NCBI GenBank assembly: GCA_001899765.1
Contig: MKWM01000042.1
Coordinates: 1-38,297, forward strand
From: Thiobacillus sp. 63-78
Lineage (GTDB): Bacteria > Pseudomonadota > Gammaproteobacteria > Burkholderiales > Thiobacillaceae
Length of the DNA stretch: 38,297 nt
Direction: 5' to 3'
Part shown: one piece after another, positions 23,684 to 30,848 of the stretch
Numbering within the stretch: the stretch's first letter is position 1
How the letters are laid out: each line of letters begins with the position of its first letter
Translations under genes and position numbers: made by a program
Notes under the pieces: generated by a model
Databases searched by the model: none
Seen by the model: only the letters and a program-made list of their open reading frames with translations
What the model was told of the DNA's origin: nothing

Positions 23684-23812
23684 GGGGCTAGGGGCTAGGG
23701 GCTAGGGGCTAGGGGCTAGGGGCTAGGGGCTAGGGGCTAGGGGCTATTGAATTTCGCGGCCTCCGGCCGCTCATCCCCTAGATCCTGGATCCTGACTCCT
23801 AAATCCTAAAAA
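23684..23812. repeat. composite intergenic element E2 with nine tandem GGGGCTA units
   Basis: This fills the whole gap between ubiU and ubiV. Nine exact 7-bp GGGGCTA units occupy 23684-23746. A GCGGCC-TCC-GGCCGC hairpin (about 23756-23770) follows, then words of the opposite sense (CCCCTAGATCC, TGGATCCTGACTCCTAAATC). The tandem array touches the ubiV ATG with no spacer. Copy number is likely to vary by slippage, which would change the 5' untranslated length of ubiV in steps of seven bases. Same architecture as elements at 6289, 28760 and 30765. Confidence 0.8.
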
Positions 23813-24814
23813 TCACTTCCACGGCCGGTGGTAGGCGCCGAGCGTATGGCTCTGCCCTTCCGACAATTTGTTCAACTCGGCCTGCCAGGCGGGCGTGGGC
23901 TTGAAGCCGGCGGCATTTTCCTTCACCGCGTCGATCGCCGCACGCCACACCTTCGTCACCTGCGCCACGTAGGCCGGGCTGCGTTGGCGGCCTTCGATCT
24001 TGATCGCGGCGATGCCGATTTTCAGCATCTCGGGCAAGAGGTCGAGCGTGTTGAGGCTGGTCGGCTCCTCGATCGCGTAGTAAGTCTCGCCGCCGACCTC
24101 GAAGCGACCCTTGCACAGCGTCGGGTAGCCGGCTTTTTCGTTCTTGCCGTAGCGGTCGAGCAGCACGCCGTTGAGCCGCGATTCCAGCCCGGTTGGGGTA
24201 TCCATCCACTGCACCGCTTTGGGCGGCGAGCACACGCCCGCCGAGTTGGGCGATTCGCCGGTGCAGTACGACGACAAGAGGCAGCGCCCCTCCACCATCA
24301 CGCACAGGCCGCCGAAGCCGAACAGCTCGATTTCGACGTCGGTGTGCTTCACCACGTTTTCCACCTGCGGCAGCGACAGCACGCGCGGCAGCACCGCGCG
24401 CTGGATGCCGAAGTGCTCGCGGTAGAAATTCACCGCCTCGTAGCTGGTGGCCGACCCCTGTACCGACAGATGCAGCCTGAGCTGCGGATACTGTCTGACC
24501 GCGTAGCGCATCAGCCCGGGGTCGGCGAGGATCACCGCGTCGATGCCGAGCTTCGCGGCGCGATCGACCGCGCCGGTCCAGCGCTGCCAGGTATCGGATT
24601 GCGGATAGGTGTTGAGCGCGAGCAGCACACGGCGGCCGCGCTCGTGCGCGTAGCGCAGACCTTCCGCTGCCTGCGCCTCGTCGAAGTTGAGGCCGGGAAA
24701 GGCGCGCGCGTTGGTGTTGTCGCGGAATCCCATGTAGACGGCATCGGCGCCATGATCGATCGCGGTCTTCAGTGAAACCAGGCTGCCCGCCGGGCAGATC
24801 AGGTCAAGCGGCAT
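23813..24814 (-). CDS. ubiU: O2-independent ubiquinone hydroxylation protein UbiU
   Basis: A 333-residue U32 peptidase-family protein, partner of UbiV in O2-independent ring hydroxylation. The four Fe-S cysteines C171, C178, C195 and C234 match C169/C176/C193/C232 of E. coli UbiU with a shift of two. Signatures are LICPAGSLVSLKTAIDHGAD, YMGFRDNTNARAFPG and ELFGFGGLCVMVEGRC. The ATG at 24814 has AAGGAG and overlaps the end of the upstream yhcC gene by eleven bases. The enzyme complements Coq7 (3055), which needs oxygen. Confidence 0.93.
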   Translation of the reverse strand: MPLDLICPAGSLVSLKTAIDHGADAVYMGFRDNTNARAFPGLNFDEAQAAEGLRYAHERGRRVLLALNTYPQSDTWQRWTGAVDRAAKLGIDAVILADPGLMRYAVRQYPQLRLHLSVQGSATSYEAVNFYREHFGIQRAVLPRVLSLPQVENVVKHTDVEIELFGFGGLCVMVEGRCLLSSYCTGESPNSAGVCSPPKAVQWMDTPTGLESRLNGVLLDRYGKNEKAGYPTLCKGRFEVGGETYYAIEEPTSLNTLDLLPEMLKIGIAAIKIEGRQRSPAYVAQVTKVWRAAIDAVKENAAGFKPTPAWQAELNKLSEGQSHTLGAYHRPWK

Positions 24815-25754
24815 GACTTTTCTCCTTCCAGATTTGGCCTGCGCGGTCGCCCTGGCGGCTGTCGCGCCGCGCCAGTTCGTCGGCGATGCCGTTGAGGATG
24901 TCCCATTTCTTCGCACACCATTCAGGGGCCAGCAACATATCGGGGGCGGCGGTGCCGGTGACGCGGTGGTACACCACCTCCCACGGCGTGCGTTCGATCA
25001 GGTCGGCGGCGATGCGCGTGTAGTCCGCCTCATTCAGCGGTTCGTATTCGCCGCGTTTCCATTCGATGGCAAGTTTGGTGTGCTTCACCACGTGCAGCGG
25101 ATGCAGCTTGAGGCCATCGACGCCGACCGCGAGCACGCGGTCGAGGCTGACGTGGCTGTGGGAGGCGTCCTCGCCGGGCAAGCCGACGATGAGATGGCAG
25201 CACACCGGGATGCCGCGCGCGCGCGCCGCCCGCGTCGCCGTCTCGTATTCGGCGAAGCCGTGGCCGCGGTTGACGCGCGCCAGGGTGGCGTCGAAGGCCG
25301 ACTGCAGGCCGAGTTCCAGCCACACCTCGTGGCCGCGCTCGCGGTATTCCGCCAGCAGGTCCAGCACCGGCGCCGGCACGCAGTCGGGCCGCGTGCCGAT
25401 CGATAGTCCCATCACGTCGGGCGCCGCCAGCGCGGCGTCGTACAGCGTGCGCAATTCGTCCACGTGCGCATAGGTATTGGTGTAGGCCTGGAAATAGGCG
25501 ATGAAGCGGCGCGCGCCGGTGCCCCGCGCGATGCGGCCGCGCGCGCGTTCGAACTGCGCGGCGAGCGGCGCCGGGTCGCGCGCGCCCGGAGCGAAGGACT
25601 TGTTGTTGCAGAAGGTGCAGCCGCCGATGCCCTTGCTGCCGTCACGATTGGGGCAGGTGAAGCCGGCATCGAGCGCGACCTTGTGCACGCGTTCGCCATG
25701 CCGCTCCAGCATCGCGCGGCCAAAGGTATGGACACGATCGGCGAGGGCGCTCAC
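24804..25754 (-). CDS. yhcC: radical SAM protein of the YhcC/TIGR01212 family
   Basis: A 316-residue radical SAM protein (E. coli YhcC 309 aa). The cluster cysteines C34, C46 and C49 lie in FTCPNRDGSKGIGGCTFC, the long-spaced motif of this family, and the Elp3-like core follows (YFQAYTNTYA, GLSIGTRPDC, VWLELGLQSA). The function of the family is not established. The start is GTG at 25754, giving SALADRVHTFGRAM as in relatives; it overlaps the stop of the small upstream gene. The 3' end overlaps ubiU. Longer readings upstream would overlap that small gene and are not supported. Confidence 0.85.
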   Translation of the reverse strand: MSALADRVHTFGRAMLERHGERVHKVALDAGFTCPNRDGSKGIGGCTFCNNKSFAPGARDPAPLAAQFERARGRIARGTGARRFIAYFQAYTNTYAHVDELRTLYDAALAAPDVMGLSIGTRPDCVPAPVLDLLAEYRERGHEVWLELGLQSAFDATLARVNRGHGFAEYETATRAARARGIPVCCHLIVGLPGEDASHSHVSLDRVLAVGVDGLKLHPLHVVKHTKLAIEWKRGEYEPLNEADYTRIAADLIERTPWEVVYHRVTGTAAPDMLLAPEWCAKKWDILNGIADELARRDSRQGDRAGQIWKEKSHAA

Positions 25755-25954
25755 GCTGCCAGCGTCTCCCGCGCATACAGCCGGCCGGATTCGTCCGTGT
25801 CGCGACCAGGCTTCATCCGCGCGGCCGGACCGGCATGATGGTGCCGCAGATCGAGGCGCGCGATCGTCCCCAGCGTGGTGCCCGCGTTCAGACCGCTTTG
25901 CACGATGGGTAAAAAGATGTGGCCGCGCATAACCAGAGGAGGGGACGCCGTCAT
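25751..25954 (-). CDS. small hypothetical protein upstream of yhcC
   Basis: A possible 67-residue protein that I do not recognise. It has one moderately hydrophobic stretch (IFLPIVQSGLNAGTTLGTIA) and a His-rich centre (LDLRHHHAGPAAR). Its stop overlaps the yhcC GTG by four bases (GTGA), the classic arrangement of coupled genes, and it lies just downstream of an extended -10 promoter; these are the reasons to keep it. The ribosome-binding site (GAAGGAAA) is rather far from the ATG at 25954, and an internal ATG (residue 9) is possible. It could instead be untranslated leader. Confidence 0.4.
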   Translation of the reverse strand: MTASPPLVMRGHIFLPIVQSGLNAGTTLGTIARLDLRHHHAGPAARMKPGRDTDESGRLYARETLAA

Positions 25955-25983
25955 GCCGAGTCTTCGTTTCCTTCAAAGCGCGC

Positions 25984-25992
25984 ATTATAACA
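25984..25992 (-). promoter_or_regulatory. extended -10 promoter for the yhcC-ubiUV-queD-ubiT run
   Basis: TGTTATAAT on the minus strand (25992-25984) is a full extended -10 element 30 bases upstream of the small gene at 25954. A weak -35 (TTGAGA) lies about 20 bases further. I looked for an FNR site, since ubiUVT is anaerobically induced in E. coli, and saw no convincing TTGAT-N4-ATCAA. The interval 25993-26121 holds nothing else I recognise before ribE. Confidence 0.5.
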
Positions 25993-26121
25993 ACTTGAAG
26001 ACCTGCTTATCTCAATAACCCGTCCACGATCGCGGACTTTGGCGTCGTTCGAGCCGGCCGGGGTTCACCCGACACGTCTAAACGCCTACAATGCTGGGTC
26101 ACACTGGCTGGCCTTTACCCC

Positions 26122-26742
26122 ATGTTCACCGGCATCATCCAATCCATCGGCCGCATTCACGAATATGAAGCACGCGGCGCCGACGCGCGCATGGTCATTT
26201 TCGGCGGCGGGCTGGATTTTTCCGACGTCGCCCTCGGCGACAGCATCGCGGTCAACGGCATCTGCCTGACCGCCGTGGCGCTGACCGCCGACAGCTTTAC
26301 CGTCGACGTCTCCGCCGAAACCCTGCACGTCACGACAGGCTTCATGCCGGGAGCCGAAGTCAATCTGGAAAAGGCGCTGCGCCTGGCCGACCGGCTCGGC
26401 GGCCACCTGGTGTCCGGGCACGTCGACGGCGTCGGCACGGTACACCGCTTCGCGCCGGCGGGCGAATCGCAACTGCTGGAAATCGATGCGCCGCACGACC
26501 TCGCGCGCTATATCCTCCGCAAGGGCTCGATCACGGTGAACGGCGTGTCGTTGACGGTGAATGCCGTCTCGGGCGCGCGGTTTGCGCTGAACCTGATCCC
26601 GCATACGCTGGAAATGACCACGCTCAGGCATCTGCAGGCGGGCAGCCGCGTCAACCTGGAAGTCGACATGATCGCGCGCTATGTCGAGCGCCTGGCCCAA
26701 TATATGCCAGCCCAATTCACCCAAGCAACGGACAAAGACTAA
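26122..26742 (+). CDS. ribE: riboflavin synthase, alpha chain
   Basis: A 206-residue enzyme of two lumazine-binding domains (each about 95 residues). It dismutates two 6,7-dimethyl-8-ribityllumazine molecules to riboflavin. The canonical [10 protein letters not shown] start, [14 protein letters not shown] in domain 1 and [16 protein letters not shown] in domain 2, plus [11 protein letters not shown], are visible. Its stop is directly followed by the ribBA ATG. It begins the ribE-ribBA-ribH-nusB run. In related genomes ribD usually stands immediately upstream; here ribD is at 6899. No FMN riboswitch is seen in the 170 bases upstream. Confidence 0.95.
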   Translation: MFTGIIQSIGRIHEYEARGADARMVIFGGGLDFSDVALGDSIAVNGICLTAVALTADSFTVDVSAETLHVTTGFMPGAEVNLEKALRLADRLGGHLVSGHVDGVGTVHRFAPAGESQLLEIDAPHDLARYILRKGSITVNGVSLTVNAVSGARFALNLIPHTLEMTTLRHLQAGSRVNLEVDMIARYVERLAQYMPAQFTQATDKD

Positions 26743-27828
26743 ATGAGCCTCGCCCCCACCCTGGACATTATCGAAGAGCTGAAAGCCGGCCGTATGGTCG
26801 TGCTGGTTGACGAGGAAGACCGTGAAAACGAGGGCGATCTGGTCATGGCCGCCGAATTCGCCACCCCGGAGGCGATCAACTTCATGGCGAAATATGGGCG
26901 CGGCCTCGTCTGCCTGACGCTGACCGACGAACGCTGTCGTCAGCTCGGTCTCAAGCAGATGGTGAATGACAACCAGACGCCGCATGGCACCGCATTCACC
27001 GTATCGATCGAAGCCGCCACGGGCGTGACCACCGGCATCTCCGCCGCCGACCGTGCCGCCACCATCCAGGCCGCGGTGAAGAAGGATGCCAGGCCGCACG
27101 ACATCATCCAGCCCGGCCATATCTTCCCCCTGCGCGCCCAGCCCGGCGGCGTGCTGGTGCGCGCCGGCCACACCGAAGCCGGCTGCGACCTGGCAGGACT
27201 GGCGGGGCTCGAGCCCGCCTCGGTCATCTGCGAAATTCTCAAGGACGACGGCACCATGGCGCGCCTGCCCGACCTGATTCCGTTCGCACAGAACCACGGC
27301 CTGAAGATCGGCGCCATCGCCGATCTGATTCATTACCGGAACAAGACCGAGAGCCTGGTCGAGCGCGCCGCCGACCGCCTGATCCAGACCGTGTACGGTG
27401 CGTTCCGCCTGGTCGCCTACCGCGATAAATGCGCCAAGGAAACCCATCTGGCGCTGATCAAGGGCGAGATCCACGCCGACCGCGAGACCCTGGTGCGCGT
27501 GCACGAACCGCTCTCCGTGATGGATTTCCTCGACGTCACCGGTATTGGCCACTCCTGGCCGATCCTGGGTGCGATGGAACGGATCGCCGAATCGCAGTCG
27601 GGGGTCATCGTATTGCTGCATCGCCCGGAAACCGCCGAGGCGCTGCTGCAGCGCCTCAACCCGCCTCCTGTCGAAAACCACAAATACGACCTGCGTGACT
27701 ACGGCATCGGCGCGCAGATCCTGCGCGATCTCGGGGTCGGCAAGATGAAGCTGCTGGCGAGCCCGCGCAAGATGCCGGCGATGGACGGCTTCGGGCTGGA
27801 AGTCACCGGCTATTCCGAAAAAGCTTGA
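26743..27828 (+). CDS. ribBA: 3,4-dihydroxy-2-butanone-4-phosphate synthase with degenerate GTP cyclohydrolase II-like domain
   Basis: A 361-residue two-domain protein. Residues about 1-205 form DHBP synthase, which converts ribulose 5-phosphate to the four-carbon unit of riboflavin; [17 protein letters not shown] and [10 protein letters not shown] are intact. The second half follows the RibA fold ([20 protein letters not shown] ... [15 protein letters not shown]), but the zinc site is gone. Where RibA has RVHSEC followed by a CxC pair, this protein reads [19 protein letters not shown] cyclohydrolase II activity is therefore unlikely and a separate RibA should exist elsewhere. This hybrid is common in betaproteobacteria. 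The start immediately follows the ribE stop. Confidence 0.93.
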   Translation: MSLAPTLDIIEELKAGRMVVLVDEEDRENEGDLVMAAEFATPEAINFMAKYGRGLVCLTLTDERCRQLGLKQMVNDNQTPHGTAFTVSIEAATGVTTGISAADRAATIQAAVKKDARPHDIIQPGHIFPLRAQPGGVLVRAGHTEAGCDLAGLAGLEPASVICEILKDDGTMARLPDLIPFAQNHGLKIGAIADLIHYRNKTESLVERAADRLIQTVYGAFRLVAYRDKCAKETHLALIKGEIHADRETLVRVHEPLSVMDFLDVTGIGHSWPILGAMERIAESQSGVIVLLHRPETAEALLQRLNPPPVENHKYDLRDYGIGAQILRDLGVGKMKLLASPRKMPAMDGFGLEVTGYSEKA

Positions 27829-27849
27829 GCTACTGAAAAAGGACGCACC

Positions 27850-28320
27850 ATGGGAACCAAAAAGGACTATTTCTCCGAACTCGACCCCGCCTACCATGGC
27901 CAGGGCCTGAAATTCGGCATCGTCATGAGCCGCTTCAACCGGGACATCTGCGAGGGCCTGCTGTCGGCCTGCGAAGCGGAACTGTTGCGGCTGGGCGTGG
28001 CGCGCGAAGACGTGCTGCTGGTCAACGTGCCCGGCGCGCTCGAACATCCGCTGGCGCTGCAGGAACTGGCGCTGTCCGAGAAATACGATGCGCTCATCGC
28101 GCTCGGCGCCGTGGTGCGCGGCGACACCTACCATTTCGAAGTCGTCTCGAACGAATCCTCGCGCGGCATTCTCGACGTCCAGCTGAAAACCGGCGTGCCG
28201 ATCGCCAACGCCATCCTCACCGTGGACACCGAAGAGCAGGGCCACCAGCGCATGGCCGAAAAAGGCCGCGACGCCGCGCGCACGGCCATCGAAATGGCCA
28301 ACCTGCTGAAACGCCTCTGA
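27850..28320 (+). CDS. ribH: 6,7-dimethyl-8-ribityllumazine synthase
   Basis: A 156-residue lumazine synthase, penultimate step of riboflavin synthesis; members assemble as pentamers or 60-mers. Signatures include [33 protein letters not shown], the catalytic-histidine region [14 protein letters not shown], and [22 protein letters not shown] ribosome-binding site lies before the ATG. Its stop is one base from the nusB start, the usual ribH-nusB coupling. Confidence 0.95.
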   Translation: MGTKKDYFSELDPAYHGQGLKFGIVMSRFNRDICEGLLSACEAELLRLGVAREDVLLVNVPGALEHPLALQELALSEKYDALIALGAVVRGDTYHFEVVSNESSRGILDVQLKTGVPIANAILTVDTEEQGHQRMAEKGRDAARTAIEMANLLKRL

Positions 28321-28321
28321 G

Positions 28322-28759
28322 ATGGCCGGTTCCCGCAAGACTGCACGCGAATTCACCCTGCAGGGCGTCTACGCCTGGCTGGTGGGCGGGGCGGACGTCA
28401 CGCTGATCGCCGCCAATCTCAGGGAAGACGAGCAGTTCAAGCGCGCCGATGAAGCGTATTTCCGTATCCTGCTCTACGGCGTGCTCAAGGAAGAGGACAT
28501 GTTGAGCGCGCGAATCGCCCCCCTGCTCGACCGCCCGCTCGCCGAGCTCTCGCCGATCGAACGCGGCATCCTGCTCATCGGAGTCTATGAACTGCTGCAC
28601 TGCCCCGACGTGCCGTGGCGCGTCGCCATCAACGAAGGCGTCGAACTGGCCAAGAAATTCGGCGGCACCGACGGCCACAAGTACATCAACGGCGTGCTCG
28701 ACAAGCTGGCGCAGGACGTGCGTTCGGTGGAGATCGAGGCGGCGAAAAGCAGGGGCTAG
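28322..28759 (+). CDS. nusB: transcription antitermination factor NusB
   Basis: A 145-residue all-helical RNA-binding protein that with NusE (S10) binds boxA in rRNA leaders and supports antitermination. The family start [16 protein letters not shown], the [18 protein letters not shown] segment and the C-terminal [18 protein letters not shown] are clear. It overlaps functionally and physically with ribH as in many proteobacteria. Its stop codon is directly followed by composite repeat element E3, which separates it from thiL. Confidence 0.94.
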   Translation: MAGSRKTAREFTLQGVYAWLVGGADVTLIAANLREDEQFKRADEAYFRILLYGVLKEEDMLSARIAPLLDRPLAELSPIERGILLIGVYELLHCPDVPWRVAINEGVELAKKFGGTDGHKYINGVLDKLAQDVRSVEIEAAKSRG

Positions 28760-28856
28760 GATTCAGGGGTCAGGGAAAACCGCCCCCTGAATCCTATGCG
28801 CGGCGCAGCCGCACAAAGCCCCCTGATCCCCGACCCCTGATCCCCGACTCCTGGCA
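28760..28856. repeat. composite intergenic element E3
   Basis: This fills all bases between the nusB stop and the thiL ATG. The left words GATTCAGGGGTCAGGG oppose the right words CCCCTGATCCCCGACCCC. The centre is a hairpin GCGGC-GCA-GCCGC (about 28800-28812) followed by CACAAAGCCCCCTGATCCC, almost the same text as in element E1 (CACAAAACCCCCTGATCCC). The thiL start codon follows the last word with no Shine-Dalgarno sequence. It can fold and may act as a terminator or attenuator. Confidence 0.75.
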
Positions 28857-29810
28857 ATGGAATTCGACCTCATCGCCCGCCACTTCACCCGCGCCACGCC
28901 CGGCGCGGTGCTGGGCGTGGGCGACGACTGCGCGCTGCTGGCGCCGACGCCGGGCATGCAGCTTGCGGTATCGACCGACATGCTGCTCGAAGGCCGCCAC
29001 TTCTCGCCGGCGGACAGCCCCGCCGGACTCGGCCACAAGTCGCTGGCGGTGAACCTGTCGGATCTCGCCGCGATGGGCGCGACGCCGCGCTGGGCGACGC
29101 TGGCCATCGCGCTGCCGGAAGAAAACGACGCCTGGCTCAACGCGTTCGCACGTGGATTTTTTCGCATGGCCGACCTGCACGGCCTCGAACTCGTCGGCGG
29201 CGATACCTCGCGCGGCACGCTGACGATCAGCATCACGGTCATGGGCGAAGTGCCGCCGGGCCAGGCGCTGCGGCGCGACGGCGCGCAGACCGGCGACGAT
29301 GTGTGGGTGTCCGGCATGCTCGGCTCGGCGGCGCTGGCGCTGGCGTACCGCCAGGGGCGGCTGTTCATGGAACAGATCGACGCGGCCAAAGTCCTGCCCG
29401 CGCTGTATCTGCCGATGCCGCGTATCGCGCTTGGCGAAGCGCTGCGCGGGCTCGCCTCCAGCGCGATCGATATTTCCGACGGCCTGCTCGGCGATCTGGG
29501 CCACATCCTGAAACGCTCGCGCGTCGGCGCCACGCTGGAATTTTCCGCGCTGCCCACGCTGCCGGTCGCGCAGGCCTACCTGCATGAAGCCGTGGCGCGC
29601 GACTGCGTGCTGGCGGGCGGCGACGACTACGAGCTTTGCTTCACCGCCCCGCCCGGCCGACGCGATGCGGTGCAGGCCGCCGCCGCTGCCGCCGGCGTGG
29701 CGGTCTCACGTATCGGCCGCATCACCGCCGAACCCGGCCTCAACGTCCTCGACGCCGACGGCCAGCCGCTCCCTATCGCGCACACCGGGTACGATCACTT
29801 TGCCGCCTGA
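28857..29810 (+). CDS. thiL: thiamine-monophosphate kinase
   Basis: A 317-residue ATP-dependent kinase that converts thiamine monophosphate to thiamine pyrophosphate. The AIR-synthase-like fold is seen through GVGDDCALL, HKSLAVNLSDLAAMGATPRW, LVGGDTSRG and AIDISDGLLGDLGHI; acidic residues in these motifs bind magnesium. The ATG at 28857 gives the expected MEFDLIARHF start but sits directly after repeat element E3 without a ribosome-binding site. The end overlaps pgpA by eleven bases. Confidence 0.94.
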   Translation: MEFDLIARHFTRATPGAVLGVGDDCALLAPTPGMQLAVSTDMLLEGRHFSPADSPAGLGHKSLAVNLSDLAAMGATPRWATLAIALPEENDAWLNAFARGFFRMADLHGLELVGGDTSRGTLTISITVMGEVPPGQALRRDGAQTGDDVWVSGMLGSAALALAYRQGRLFMEQIDAAKVLPALYLPMPRIALGEALRGLASSAIDISDGLLGDLGHILKRSRVGATLEFSALPTLPVAQAYLHEAVARDCVLAGGDDYELCFTAPPGRRDAVQAAAAAAGVAVSRIGRITAEPGLNVLDADGQPLPIAHTGYDHFAA

Positions 29811-30279
29811 TTTCCGCTTTCTGCTTGCGCATCCGGCGCATCTGATCGCCTTCGGTTTCGGCAGCGGGCTCGCCCCGAAGGCCCCCGGCACCGTCGGCAC
29901 CGTACTCGGTCTGCCGCTGTTCTGGCTGATTGCGGCCACGACATCCAGCCTGTCGAACCAGCTCATGCTGCTGGCTGCCGCATTCCTCCTGGGCATCTGG
30001 GCCTGCGGCCGCACCGGCCGCGCGCTCGGCGTGGCCGATCACGGCGGCATGGTGTGGGACGAAATCGTCGCCTTCGCGCTGGTACTGCTGTGTGCTCCTC
30101 CAGGCTGGCCGTGGATCGCGGCGGCCTTTGCACTCTTCCGGCTATTCGATATCCTGAAACCCTGGCCGATCCGATTGGCCGACACGCATCTGAAAAACGG
30201 CTTCGGCGTGATGTTCGACGATCTTCTGGCGGCCGGCTATGCCATCGCCGTCATCAAGGGACTGCAATGGCTCGTGTAA
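29800..30279 (+). CDS. pgpA: phosphatidylglycerophosphatase A
   Basis: A 159-residue inner-membrane phosphatase that dephosphorylates phosphatidylglycerophosphate. Typical motifs are GFGSGLAPKAPGTVGTVLGL, then DHGGMVWDEIVAF and FRLFDILKPWPI, with three to four hydrophobic segments. The start is TTG at 29800, inside the end of thiL; this gives the usual MPPDFRFLLAHPAHL N-terminus and length (E. coli 172 aa). Upstream codons in frame belong to the thiL region and are not credible. Its end overlaps the pncC start. Confidence 0.9.
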   Translation: MPPDFRFLLAHPAHLIAFGFGSGLAPKAPGTVGTVLGLPLFWLIAATTSSLSNQLMLLAAAFLLGIWACGRTGRALGVADHGGMVWDEIVAFALVLLCAPPGWPWIAAAFALFRLFDILKPWPIRLADTHLKNGFGVMFDDLLAAGYAIAVIKGLQWLV

Positions 30280-30764
30280 GCGACGAAGAACTCCATCAAC
30301 TGGCCCGCGAACTCGCCGACAAACTGCTGGCGCGCGGCTGGATGCTGGCCAGCGCCGAATCGTGCACCGGCGGCTGGGTCGGACAACTGCTCACCTCGCT
30401 GCCCGGCAGCTCGCAGTGGTATGAACGCGGTTTCATCACCTATGCCAACGCCGCCAAGATCGAAATGCTCGGCGTGCCCGAAGCCACCCTCGCCACCCAT
30501 GGCGCGGTCTCCGAGGAAACCGCCCGCGCCATGGCGACGGGCGCGCTGGCGCGCAGCCACGCACACGCCGCGCTCGCCATTTCCGGTATCGCCGGACCCG
30601 ACGGCGGCACGCCGCAAAAACCGGTCGGTCTGGTGTGCTACGGCTGGGCGCTGGCGGACGGCACAGCCATGTCGTCCACCTGCCGCCTCAGCGGCGACCG
30701 CGAGGAAATCCGTTCGCGTGCGGTGGCCGCGGCACTGCGCGGGCTGATCGATTTGCTGGAATAG
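30267..30764 (+). CDS. pncC: nicotinamide-nucleotide amidase (CinA C-terminal family)
   Basis: A 165-residue stand-alone CinA C-terminal domain protein. It deamidates nicotinamide mononucleotide in pyridine nucleotide recycling. SAESCTGGWVGQLLTSLPGS and the GIAGPDGGTPQKPVGLV loop are diagnostic. The ATG at 30267 overlaps the end of pgpA by 13 bases. The N-terminal molybdopterin-binding-like CinA domain is absent, as in E. coli YgaD. The stop is followed at once by inverted-repeat element E4. Confidence 0.93.
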   Translation: MARVSDEELHQLARELADKLLARGWMLASAESCTGGWVGQLLTSLPGSSQWYERGFITYANAAKIEMLGVPEATLATHGAVSEETARAMATGALARSHAHAALAISGIAGPDGGTPQKPVGLVCYGWALADGTAMSSTCRLSGDREEIRSRAVAAALRGLIDLLE

Positions 30765-30848
30765 TTACAAGTCGCAAGTTACAAGTTGCAAGAAAAGAGC
30801 GGCCCGCCCCCTCCTTGTAACTTGTAACTTGTAACTTGTAACCCGAAC
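30765..30848. repeat. composite intergenic element E4, probable bidirectional terminator
   Basis: This fills the space between the convergent stops of pncC and the WYL gene. The left arm is built of TTACAAG/TCGCAAG/TTGCAAG words, the right arm of four CTTGTAA words; they are near-exact reverse complements over about 28 bases. Between them is a short GC-rich centre (GAGCGGCCCGCCCCCTC). The long stem could stop transcription from both sides. Same design as E1-E3 with different words. Confidence 0.72.

Noticed and set aside
23684..23746. GGGGCTA array as a CRISPR
   Set aside because: Units are 7 bp with no spacers, and no cas genes are present.
25955..26060. FNR box controlling ubiUVT
   Set aside because: TTGAAG and CTCAA half-like words occur, but not as TTGAT-N4-ATCAA with proper spacing.
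25955..26121. FMN riboswitch before the riboflavin genes
   Set aside because: None of the conserved FMN-aptamer blocks is visible before ribE, ribBA, ribH or ribD.
26086..28356. 756-codon open frame antisense to ribE-ribBA-ribH
   Set aside because: It exists because the GC-rich codon bias of three well-supported genes leaves the opposite frame free of stops; its translation is His/Arg/Gly-rich and has no family resemblance.
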